Below are positions 11,786-22,229 of a DNA stretch of 64,000 bases, one piece after another. The first letter of the stretch is position 1. Each line of letters starts with the position of its first letter. This DNA comes from Cordia subcordata (lineage: Eukaryota; Streptophyta; Magnoliopsida; Boraginales; Cordiaceae), in contig JAPTOF010000010.1 of the NCBI GenBank assembly GCA_028554755.1, positions 11,382,501 to 11,446,500 on the forward strand, in the 5' to 3' direction. Below the pieces are notes generated by a model. The model searched no databases. It worked only from the letters and a program-made list of their open reading frames with translations, and was not told the origin of the DNA. A program made the position numbers and the translations under genes.

Positions 11786-12129
11786 TTAAGTATGAGAATT
11801 TTTGTGTTTTAGGGGATTTGTTGGAGTTAGCCTCAGAGAGAGAAAAGAGGTCTCTTGGAAATGGTTTCGTTGGTCAGTTTTCAAAGTAAACAAAATGTGC
11901 ACCTACTTTGACCCACTAATTAATAACACAACCACATAACTATACAATGATATGACGGGTGGTTTGAATTTCTCTAGCTTAAGTAAACCTCAAAAATATT
12001 GAGAGGAAACATAATGCATTGCATTGTTTGGGACTTAAATGCGTTATAAAGAGTTAAAATAATTGAATTACATACATTGCAACTAATGTGGTTGGGAAAT
12101 TAATCATTTTCACGTTAGTAAAATAATAC

Positions 12130-12575
12130 AACTCTTCTTAACTCTTCAACACGAGTATAGGTCTTGGACCTTCTAAGCATATGCTTAGACCTCCTTAGCA
12201 TAGTCTTTGACCTACTGAGGATGGCTAAGTGCCTTTGACTCTCTAAGCAAGGGAGTGTGTCTTTGACTTCCTAAGCTCGAGAAATACAAGAGTGTGTCTT
12301 CGGCCTTCGCAGCATAGGATTCGCGTTACTAAGCATGTCCTGAGCATGAGGGTATGTCTTTGACCTCCTTAGCCTAGGGTTCATCCTACTGAGAATGGCT
12401 AAGTGTCTTCGACTTTCTAAGCATGGCTAAGCGTCTTTGACCTCTAAAGAGCGAGTGTATGATTTTGACCTTCAAAGAGCAAGTATGTCGCTTTGGCCTA
12501 CAAAGAACAAGTTTATGGCTTTGACCTCCAAAGAGCAAGTATATGGCTTTGACCTACAAAGAAGAAATGTAGGGC
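12130..12575. repeat. degenerate tandem repeats, left half of a split locus
   Basis: From about 12446 a 28-bp unit repeats four to five times (for example AAGAGCAAGTATATGGC followed by TTTGACCTACA). Before it, longer irregular units repeat TTAGCATAGTCTTTGACCT and GGCTAAGTG-type phrases. The short open frame across it, with a repeating FDLQ/KEQVYG pattern, follows from the 28-bp unit and is not evidence of a gene. Confidence 0.65.
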
Positions 12576-12869
12576 TTTCTTCCCCCTTCCTGGTTTTACC
12601 TCCGATGTTTAAGTCAGAGCATGCTTAAAGTGCATAGATTGCTAAAAGAGAGAAATGTAAAGAATTGAGCTTGAGAGAATCCTATTTTCTTCATGGAATG
12701 AGGGGGTATTTTTAGGTGCTTTGGTTCTACTTTCAATATTTACCTCTTTCAAATGGTAATGATTGCTCTGCCTCTTTACTATTGGAGTTGTCTCCTCCAT
12801 AAAAGGAAATAATGATCTCATTTGTGATATCATAGCTAAGCTTCCCGTATAGCCAAAGCATTATCTCAT

Positions 12870-14289
12870 TGATAAGTCCGAAATAAGCCTTTAATTCATA
12901 CTTATTTGAGCTTAATTCTGGAATTGGATGCTTCTTAATTGGTGTTGTTTCATGTACGTTTTCATGTTTATGCTTGAAAAAAGGAGTTGAAAGCATTATA
13001 TATGGATTCAAAGGACTTTTAGACGTGTTTGTAGCTAATAAAATTAATTCTACCACTTTGGAAAATACCATGCAAAGTCTATGCGGGATTGACTGAGCTT
13101 TAACTAGAGCCTGGAGATATTTTTGCAGCGCTTTTGGAAAAGAATTGTATTGATGACTTGCCATATTTTGGAAAGGAAGGAGATTAATTATAGAAGTCGT
13201 TTATTTCATTAAGAATTGTAATTAAGGATTTTTACCTTTTTATTTTCCTTAGCTTTTAAAGAGTTTTTTTTTATCCGATAAGGACTCTAGTTAGAAATTT
13301 TTCCTTTATGTTTTTCTATGTACGTTTAATAGAGTATCTAGACTTTATTCAGAAAATAATTTTCAACAGGCTATTTTTCCTTTAAGCATCATTTTCATGA
13401 CTATGGTGCTCTAATTTTCTTTCTAGCCAAGGGTTAATCTAGATTTTGGTTTTTCAAAATTTCATGAGACCTAACTAATTCTATCATTTCACTTCTATTT
13501 TGGTATTTGTGTGTTTAATATTTTTAAGAATTAATATTATCTTGTAATTGTTTAATTTACCGGCGATTATTCAATTGCATTATGATAGGTAGCCAAATAA
13601 GTTAATTTAATTAATCTAAGAATGGTGGCAACCAGGTCTCCTATGTAAACACATAATTTAATTGAGCAATTGCCGCGAAAAAGATTGACTTTTAGAATTA
13701 AGTCTTTCTAGAGCCTAGTGCTGCAATTAGATAGGCCTTGCGGGCATCTCTAAGGGTTAGACCATTTAATAGATAAGGCGATAGCGAGAAAAAATCATAG
13801 AGGATTTAACCTGTTATCTATATTGTAAGGAAAGATGAGCTTGTTAGGCCATGCCGACGACCATAACTAATTTATCAAAATAGGTAAAAGCCATCCTTGC
13901 ATTTAGGATCAAAATTGTAGACCAAATTCAGGATTACACCCAAGGCTAAGCATAATTCCCACTGATTTCTTGTTTAATAAAAAATTTTTCAGCATTTATT
14001 TAGGTTTAGATTGTATCCACAGGTTTGATTTATTGTTATTTACTTCTTTTTTAATTTACTGCCAGTTGCATGCTTACGTTTAGTGGTCTAGTGTGCTGGA
14101 CAATTTTGTTTAATTTGATTTTTCGCATTAAAAATCCTCCTTTTTAATTGCCGATTAATCTATTTGGTATAATTAGTATATTTTAAATCACTCAATCCCT
14201 ATGGACTCGACCCTTTCTCACCGCGTACACAAATTAAAGTTGCAATGTAAGAGATAGAAATTTATTTTTGGTAGTTTTGACGCCCATCA
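12870..14289 (+). repeat. 5' LTR of the Athila-like element
   Basis: This LTR aligns along its length with 18767-20183. It starts TGATAAGTCCGAAATAAGCC and ends TTTTGACGCCCATCA. An antisense open frame at 12733-13164 lies in it and is a by-product. Confidence 0.9.
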
Positions 14290-14294
14290 AATTT

Positions 14295-14312
14295 TGGCAT
14301 CGTTGGCCGGGA
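14295..14312 (+). promoter_or_regulatory. primer-binding site of the Athila-like element
   Basis: TGGCATCGTTGGCCGGGA begins five bases after the 5' LTR. It is a mutated form of the TGGCGCCGTTGCCGGGGA site, complementary to the 3' end of tRNA-Asp, used by many plant Gypsy elements. Confidence 0.75.
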
Positions 14313-14354
14313 TTGGTGCTGAAATTTTTGTTTTTCTGTGATCAGGTTAGATTT

Positions 14355-15140
14355 ACAAGTGAGTTGTATTTTGATCTTGAGCTTGAAAAGACCACAAAGA
14401 GCTTAAAAAGAGAAGTAATGTTGTGGAAACAACAGCAACAAGAAGCCGACATTTCACAAGTGCAATCCAAAACATCTAGCGAGTTCGATAGTGAGGAAAT
14501 GGTTGGAAATAACAAACGTTGCATGAATTAGTGACTGTACCCTTGAATCAACAGGCATTTTGCATCATATACCTAGCCCTTAATGGCAGATTTTGATTTG
14601 ATATCGGGTCTAATACATCTTTTACCCATCTTTCAGGGATTAGAGAATGAGGACCCGTATAAACACTTGAAAGAATTTGATGTTGTTTGTTCAAGTATGA
14701 AGACCCAAAGAGTGACCAAAGATCAAATCAAATTGAGGGTGTTCCCGTTTTCCTTCGTGGATGCGGCAAAGGAATGGTTGTTTTACATTTCATCTGGTTT
14801 TATCACCACATGGGGCACGATGTCAAGAGCTTTTTTTGACAAATTCTTTCTAGCCTCTAGAGTTGCAATAATTAGGAGAGAAATTTGTGCTATTAAGTAA
14901 AGGGATTCAGAGTTACTTTATGATTATTGGGAAATATTTAAGAGACTTTGCGTGAGTTGAGATGCCCCCAACATGGGATTTCTGAACAATCTCTTGTCTA
15001 ATACTTTTATGAAGGATTGCTCCAATTGAGAGAAGGATGATGGATGCTGCAAGTGAAGGTGCCATTGTTAATAAAACACTTCAAGATCTGGAGACTTAAT
15101 TTCCATCATGGTTGTAAATTCTGAACAATTTGGGAACAGA
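14355..15140 (+). pseudogene. gag pseudogene (Athila-like)
   Basis: The gag protein would form the retrotransposon capsid. An N-terminal piece near 14370-14520 contains FDLELEKT. A second open piece at 14583-14900 (105 codons) holds the retrotransposon gag core: GLIHLLPIFQGLENEDPYKH, then CSSMKTQRVTKDQIKLRVFP, AKEWLFYISSGFITTW and FFDKFFLASRVA. This order of motifs is characteristic of the Athila gag. Frame changes and stops separate the pieces, and the reading decays into many stops by 15,140, where pol should begin. Confidence 0.75.
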
Positions 15141-15187
15141 TACAAGTCTTCGAGAAGAGTTAATAAGGTAAGTGTTTCTTTTCTTGA

Positions 15188-15334
15188 TTCAAAGTTAAGT
15201 CAACTAAATTGTTTTCTTACGGTGTAGTTGAAGTGAAGGGCTTGAGTAATGATAAAGTCATCAAAGTTAATTGTTATCGGTTGAAGCCTTCTAGTGAAAG
15301 AATTGAACTAAAGAAGCCTTTGGATAAAGATTAG
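15188..15334 (+). pseudogene. integrase C-terminal remnant
   Basis: A 48-codon open piece ends at a TAG. It reads YGVVEVKG, then KVIKVNCYRLKPS and ends KKPLDKD. This resembles the extreme C-terminus of Gypsy pol, where a VVE strand is followed by FKVNGHRLKP-like sequence. It lies directly after the decayed gag, so about 3-4 kb of pol is missing between them. The downstream phrase GTGGGAGGCAACCCA at about 15380 is also typical of the region just after pol in Athila-like elements. Confidence 0.6.
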
Positions 15335-15339
15335 ATGAT

Positions 15340-18300
15340 TTAGCTACGACAGGCCAATGAAGTTAAACAAAGACACTGGTGGGAGGCAACCCACAGGGTT
15401 AGAAATTTTAATTTGAGTTTTTTAGTATGTTTTAGTTGATTTTTTATTTTTGCAAATTTTTCCCAATTTTTTTTAGGAATTTTATTTACTTTGGTTATCT
15501 TCTTCCTTGAGAACCTTAACTTTGGTCTAATATGTTCTATGAAGGTTTTGATGTCTACAAAAAGGATGTGCCTTGGAATTTTGGTGCATTTCTTTGTTGT
15601 TTTCTAAAATTTTTAGGCATTGGAGGCTTAGGCATGCCTGTGCAGTAGCATAAGGGTTCTTTTAAATAGGCTTTTATGTAAGAAACCCTAACCTTTATTT
15701 ATTTTCAAACCCACCCTATCTTTTTTTTCCTATCAAGAGCCATTAAACCCAACTCTATACCCACCACCTTTTTCCACCATAATCACCACTCCAAACACCA
15801 AACCCATAACAAATCATCAACACTTACTTCACCTAACATCATGGGTAGGAAAAAAACGACCAAGAAAACACCAAAAAGCACACCCACCACCATCATTCAC
15901 CATTAACACACCTCAAAAGCTTCAAATCTCTATAAAAACATCGAACCCACTTGCCAACAAACATTATAACCAAGAAAAGAGTGGGCAAAAAGTCTTCAAT
16001 AAGCATACCCATAACACACAAGCGACCTAAAAGCCAAGAAGCAAGTCAACATCTACCACCACTACTACTACCGATAGTGCTGCTTCCCCTAACACACTAG
16101 GTAAGCATTTTTTGGCCCTAAACTCTTCTTAAACAATATGAAATAGCCCTTCATTCCATCAAAACTCAATACCTAACCCTCTACTCCTCTCAGCCCCATG
16201 TTCTAACCCCACTTTCTTCTTCGCGAGATAGAGCCCGAATCCGAGATGACAAGTTTTGCGAGCTCCATATTTGATTTTTCACAATGTATTTCACTTTGTT
16301 TTTCATATTTGGAACTTCCAAAAAGGTATCCTGAAATCTTTTTGTGATTTTTTTTAACTTTTTAAAAATTTTTACATGTTGAGATTTTGGAAATTTTATG
16401 TTTCAAGAATGTCGGTGATGAATTTAGTAACAATTTTGGTTGGATTTACTTGGGGACTGTATATCATGCTTATTGTGAAGTAAGTTGAAAATCTTATGTA
16501 GGAATTAGGCATGATTAACATGAAAATACATTTTTAACACCCCAAGTAGATTTGTTTTAAAAAATGTGGGTGTTATTTTGGCATATAAATCATTAGGATT
16601 AGATGAAAAAGTCTTTGATGAATACCTACATAACTTTCAGACAATTTTTGAGATGAGAATTGATTTGATTGCATGGTTGGATTTAATTTAAAAGGGGAGA
16701 AAGGTGTGTTTCTTGGTTGTTGTAGATCAAAGCACAAAAATTGGCGAATCTCGTTCAGTTCCATGACCTCGATTTCGAGTAATGATAGCCGATTCCATTA
16801 CCTCCCTCACAGCTATTTAGGGAAGTCCTCTTTTCTTTTTGTTAACATTTTTTATCATTCTTTTATTTTCTTGTTTATTTTTTCACACATTGAGGACAAT
16901 GTGCACGCTAAGTAGGGGGAAGGAATGCTTCATTTTAGATTTTGTGCTTAGTTTTTATTTTTGTGTGGTTGGTTCATGTGTTGTGAATATATGTGTTTCA
17001 TCTAGTGTTTCTTGAGTCTTCATGAATGGAAAAAAAAAAGAAAAAAAACCAGAAAAATGACAATAAATATGGTTAAGCGGTTTATAAAAATATTTCTAGA
17101 GTCCTTCAATGTCTTTAGTCGCATGTTTCTTTGAGTTTATTTTTTGTAGAGTCAAACTAGTAAGTCCTTAAAAGCTTTTTGTCAAATCATTTTTCTTTTT
17201 ACTCAACTTTCTTCTTTGTGAACTTGGCACCTCTCTTGGAAAAAGTATAATCCCTATGCTCAGGAAACTTGATTTGGTTACAAAAGTAAGATGGTACATT
17301 ATCTCCATTGTATTTAGTTCCTTGATAGTTTCTTTGAACACATTGTGCTTGAACCTTGCTTAATCTTAACTGGGCTTAAAAGTGTGCATTCGCTTAAATT
17401 GAAAAGCAATGCTTAGTTTGAGTTTGATAGGTACTTGCCTTGATTTATTTTTATGATAAAATTGTGAAAAGTGCGTGCCTAGGAAAGTTATGTCAGGGTT
17501 GGGGTCACTCCTGCAAAATGTGCTAACTTGTTGATTAAATTGTGAAAAAAGGCGCATAAATGAAATTAAATTAAACAAGTGCCTTCTTACTCCGCTGGTT
17601 TTTTAAAGAAAAAAGATCATGAGTAGCACTAAAAACCATCTAGAATTATGACCAACTGAGTAATTGAGGGCATTCATCACAAATCTTTGTCATCGCTAAA
17701 TAGGTTAAGTGACACTCTAGGCAAGTCATAAAAGTAATAAATGTAAAGTAATTTGATAGCAATTGCAGTGATTCGACTTTCTAGCAACTGGGCCTAGACA
17801 CAAACTTATTTTTTCTTGAGGAAAATTGAATATCGAGGCGAGTGCTTTTGATTTCTCTTTTTGCATTGGCATAATCATACTTGGTTACAATCTTTTGTGT
17901 GTGCTTTAACCAACGTGAGGTTCATTTACATTGTATTTGGGTGCTATTGAGGTGGCTTATACACGTGATGGTACTTGTTATGTCTAGCTAGAAACTGACT
18001 TACCTTTGTTTACCTTCTCAAAGTTTCTATGAGTTGTGGTGGAAAGACTTTTGAAGATTTGTGTGCCTATGTTTGCAATGTGAGGAGGTTGGGTTGTTTC
18101 TGAAGCTTGGTGGAATTTTTGGTAAATCATAACTAGGGCCATGAATTTCAAGGGCCATGTTTTTGTTGAAAAATGCTTGTTTTTGAATGGATTCTTTTGC
18201 TAAAAACTTTTTGGATGATTCAAGTCTTGTTGATTGAAGTGTTGTAAAAGATTTTAGAGTCTAAAGCTTTTTTTTGAAAGGTTGAAGCATTGCAAGTAGA

Positions 18301-18748
18301 AAAGTAGTTTGGTTTATGTGTTTTGGAAGTATTTTGGATTGTCTATCTAGTGTAGTGTACTTGAGCTAGATATGGATTAATGCTTGTGTTGACAATTGAG
18401 TTTAGAATGAATATATTCTTGTGTTGGAGGATGAGTTTAGTAAAGGTTGGTTGATTGTTGAACTCTCTAGTTTGTTGAGTTGAATTGTGAAGTAAAATCT
18501 TGATGCTCCGTGTTTTGAATGTGTTTGGCAATTTATGCTTTATAGAGCAAGCTATTAGAGGTTTGGTTTTGAGAAGGAAGTACAGGAATAGTGGTTCTAT
18601 GCTAGGGATTGTTGCATTGCTTCATGAGTATGCTTTTTCTTGGGTTTTGAAAAGCTAGCATCTGATTTTGCAAAACAACACCTATAAACATCTTGCATGT
18701 GGGTTCTATGTTCTTAACTGATTTCATGCTTGAGGGAAAGCATGGTCT
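15340..18748 (+). other. non-coding 3' region of the Athila-like element
   Basis: This stretch is about 3.4 kb with no credible open frame. It sits where Athila elements carry an env-like gene or long spacer, and nothing env-like is visible. An internal purine tract (16910-16924) follows the phrase TGAGGACAATGTGCA. Confidence 0.6.
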
Positions 18749-18766
18749 AAGTGGGGGGAGGGAATA
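18749..18766 (+). promoter_or_regulatory. polypurine tract of the Athila-like element
   Basis: AAGTGGGGGGAGGGAATA lies directly against the 3' LTR start, where plus-strand DNA synthesis is primed. Confidence 0.8.
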
Positions 18767-20183
18767 TGTTAAGTATGAAATAAGCCTTTAATTCATAGTT
18801 ATTTGCGCTCAATTATGGAATTGTATGCTTCTTAATTGGTGTTGTTTTATGCACGGTTGCATGTTTATGCTTGAAAAAAGGAGTTGGAAGCATTATATAT
18901 GAATTCAAAGGACTTTTGGATGCATTTTTAGCTGATAAAATTGATTCTACCACTTTGAGATACCATGTGAAGTCTACACGGGATTGACCAAGGTTTAACC
19001 GGAGCCTGGAGATATTTTTCCAACACTTTTTGAAAAGAATTGCATTGAAGACCTGCCATATTTTGGAAAGAAAGGAGATTAATTATAAAAGGCTTTTATT
19101 TCATTAAGAATTGTAATTAAGGATTCTTACCTTTTTATTTTCCTTAACTTTTAAAGAATTTCCTTATCTGATAAGGACTTTAGTTAGGAATTTCTTCTTT
19201 ATATTTTCCTATGCAAGTTTCATAGAGTATCTAGACTTTATTCAAAAAATAATTTTCAACAAACTATTTTTTCTTTAGGTGCCATCTTCGTGACTATAGA
19301 GTTCTATTTTTTTTTTAACCAGTGGTTAATCCAGATTTTAGTTCTTAAAATTCAGTGAAATTTAACTAATTCTATACTTTCACTTTTATTTTGGTATTTA
19401 TGTATTTACTGTTTTAAGAATTAATATTATCTTGTGATTGTTTAATTTGTCGGGGATTATTCAATTGCATAATAATAGGTAGCCAAATAGATTAATTTAA
19501 TTAATATAAGAATAATGGTAACCAGGTCTTCTATGTAAACACATAATCCAACTGAGCGATTACTGCGAGAGAATCAACTTTCAGAATTAGGTCTTTCTAG
19601 AGCCTAGTGCTGCCATTCGATAGACTTTGCTGGCATCTCCGCGGGTTAGACTGTCTAATAGGTAAGGAAATAGCGGGAAAAAATTGTAAGGGGCTTAAGC
19701 CGTTATCAACACTGTAAGGAAAGATAATGTTGTTAGGCCACGCCGATGACCATAACTGATTTATCAAAATAGGTGAAAGTCATCTTTGCATCTAGGATCG
19801 AAATTGTAGACCAAAACTAGGATACACCCAAGGATAGGCTTAATTCCCATTGATTTCTTGTTTAATACTGATTTTCTAGCATTTATTTAGGTCTAGATTG
19901 CATCCATAGGTTTGATTTATTGTTATTTACATTTTTTTAATTTACTGCCCAGTTGCGTTCCTACGCTGAGTGGTTCAGTGTGCTGGACAATTTTGTTTAA
20001 TTTGATTTTTCACATTAAAACTATCGTTTTTAATTATGGCTTATTTGATTAATCTACTTGGTATAATTAGCATATTTTAAATCATCTAGTCCCTATAGAC
20101 TCAACCCTTTCTCATTGCGTACATAAATTAAAGTTGTAAGGTAAGAGATAGGAATTTAGTTTTGGTGGTTTTGACGCCCATCA
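18767..20183 (+). repeat. 3' LTR of the Athila-like element
   Basis: It starts TGTTAAGTATGAAATAAGCC and ends GACGCCCATCA, followed at once by the CTCAT target duplication. It pairs with 12870-14289 and shows many substitutions and small indels. Confidence 0.9.
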
Positions 20184-20230
20184 CTCATGTCTTCATTCAT
20201 TGGATTGGATGAGCAAGGGATGGTCGAAGC

Positions 20231-20447
20231 TATTGAAGATATTTCGTGATTATGCAAGATATTTTATTATATCTTATCTTTTTCTGTACAGGGTAAATCA
20301 ATTAGTATTGATTGTAATCAGTTTGTTTTTGGTAGTTAGGCTTCTATAAAAGAAGACCATAAGTGTACATGTAATTCATTCAGAAAAATACGCAATACAC
20401 AAGCTTCTCTGTAGCTTTCTTCACTTTCTAAATCATGTTTCTTGACA
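20231..20447 (+). repeat. 5' LTR of the first Copia element
   Basis: The LTR is 217 bp. It contains CTATAAAAGAAGACC, a probable TATA box for element transcription, and ends CATGTTTCTTGACA. Confidence 0.88.
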
Positions 20448-20460
20448 TGGTATCAAAGCT
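20448..20460 (+). promoter_or_regulatory. primer-binding site (initiator Met tRNA type)
   Basis: TGGTATCAAAGCT immediately follows the LTR. It differs by one base from TGGTATCAGAGC, the standard plant Copia primer site. Confidence 0.85.
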
Positions 20461-21170
20461 ACCATCTTGGTAGCCTGTGCCATTGTCATTCTCCGTTGAA
20501 TCCATATCCATACAATTGCAAAAATCAAAACTTTTCTCACAATCATTACATTTTTTTCCATAATAAATCCGTTCTAGTTTTTATTATCTTGAAAATTTTT
20601 TGAACATCAAAAAGCTACACACACCATACCATCATAAAGTACTCGTCGAGACAATTCCGGCTATATAAAATTCACCAAAATCGGAGTTACGAAGGGCTCA
20701 CACGCGCCAATCAAATATAAGCATCTGTTTTGTTGACTTTCAATATTTTTTCTCAGCCAAACGGGGTCTTATCCCATTATCCGCCATGTCATTCGCTAGG
20801 GACCCAAGTGCCATGTCACCACTACCACGTCATTCTCCATGTCATCAACAGGGACCCAAATGCCACGTCACCACTGCTACATCATCGAACCACGTGCGCG
20901 CCACATTATTGACACGTGTCGGCACGTCATCACTCTTGCACAATCAGCATTTATTTATCATTTTGCTTTTATTTTAATTTATGTTATTTTCTTTAACTAA
21001 AAAAGGGGAGGAAAAAAAAAGAAAAAATGAGAGAGAAAAGAAAAGAAAAAATCCGAAAAAAAAAAGAGAGGAAAAAAGGGTGTGGACATTTCCTAGGGTT
21101 TTTCAGCGTTCCGGATTCATTTTTGCACTCTGTTTTTTCATATTCTTAACCAAAATACCAACTTTTACTC

Positions 21171-21990
21171 ATGGATCGCACAGATACTATTCAGCTTGTC
21201 AACATTACATTCAATGGAGGAAATTATGTACCTTGGGCTCAAGCCATGACGAGTTTTCTCAAAGGACGCAAGTTATGGCATATTACGACTAGTGATGTCA
21301 AGGAACTAGAAAAGAAGGAGAATGAGTCTGACGATAAGTTTGCTGATAGATTAGAAGATTGGGATAGTAAAAATCACCAGATAATCTCATGGATCTGCAA
21401 AACCTCTATTTCATCTATTGGTCTCCAGTTTAGAAGATTTGGCACTGCAAAGGAGTTACGGGATTGTCTTGCTAAAAGATACACTACAGCAGATGGAGCT
21501 CATCAGTCTCAGCTTGCTACCACTCTTCATCATATGCGGTAGGACGCTGCACAGTCTATCAATAGTTTCTTATCCCAAATGTATGTAGTTTGGGATCAAG
21601 AAACATCCTCTCGGCCAATTTGGACATGTACTGCTGATACTGAAAAATTTACCAAATGGAGAGATCAAGGGCATCTAGTTCAGTTTCTCATGGCACTTCA
21701 TGATGATTTTGAGCCATTTCATGCCTTTTTATCACACCGCAATCCATTTCCTATCTTAGAATAGGCCGTACAAGAGTTGTTGTCTGAGAAAACACATCTT
21801 AAATCTAGACGGTCTGGGTCTTCTGAAGTTGTACTTGCAACATGCTCTAATAGTTCTTGATCGCATTAGCAGAAATCACAGGGGGAATATAGTCACTGCT
21901 CATAGCAAGGACATAATTTCAGATACTGCCCGAAGAGAATTTGTTAGTTTTGCAAGAAGAAAGGCATCCATCACCTTCTAAAAGAATGTT
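21171..21990 (+). pseudogene. gag pseudogene, first Copia element
   Basis: The reading opens at an ATG (MDRTDTIQLVN) and contains FNGGNYVPWAQAMTSFLKGR and KLWHIT, the start of a Copia gag of the UBN2/gag-polypeptide type. It continues past a TAG at 21541-21543 (after LHHMR) and another at 21762-21764 (after FPILE). Degenerate zinc-knuckle cysteines with YCPK and CKKKG lie near 21900-21980. Both stops are one C-to-T change away from CAG. Confidence 0.75.
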
Positions 21991-22229
21991 TCAGTAATCC
22001 AAGCAAAATAGTGACAAATACTTCATAGGATAGAACCACTAAGCCTACATCTGGATTCCTACTATGATTTGTTGCTACCACTGAAGAGGTTACTAGCACT
22101 CCAATTCCTCCATCCTTATCTATCGCTATGAATGATCTTAAGGATATTCTCAAACAGGTTCTTGCACAGTCTTCTTCCTCATTCACTGCTTCTCTACTAC
22201 ACTCGGTAAGTTTTCTTGGTATTTTGATT

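Larger units (their letters stand above)
12870..20183 (+). mobile_element. Athila-like Gypsy LTR retrotransposon, defective
   Basis: Two LTRs of about 1.42 kb bound the element. Both begin TG (TGATAAGTCC and TGTTAAGTAT) and end CGCCCATCA. The flanks are identical 5-bp copies of CTCAT at 12865-12869 and 20184-20188. A primer site follows the left LTR and a purine tract precedes the right one. Only a decayed gag and a scrap of integrase C-terminus remain, so protease, reverse transcriptase, RNase H and most of integrase are gone. The LTRs differ at roughly one base in ten over the first 120 bp compared, so the insertion is old. The gag and 3' architecture fit the Athila branch. Confidence 0.9.

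Noticed and set aside
12733..13164. A 143-codon minus-strand frame
   Set aside because: It crosses the boundary of the Athila-like 5' LTR at 12870, so it is a chance frame in repeat DNA.
15340..18748. An env-like gene in the Athila-like element
   Set aside because: No frame of useful length or membrane pattern is present in this stretch.
20448..20460. A tRNA-like sequence that might be a tRNA gene
   Set aside because: It is an LTR primer-binding site. No cloverleaf surrounds it. The similar ATGCTATCAAAGC near 7508 and GGTATCAAAGC near 50616 are also retroelement scraps.
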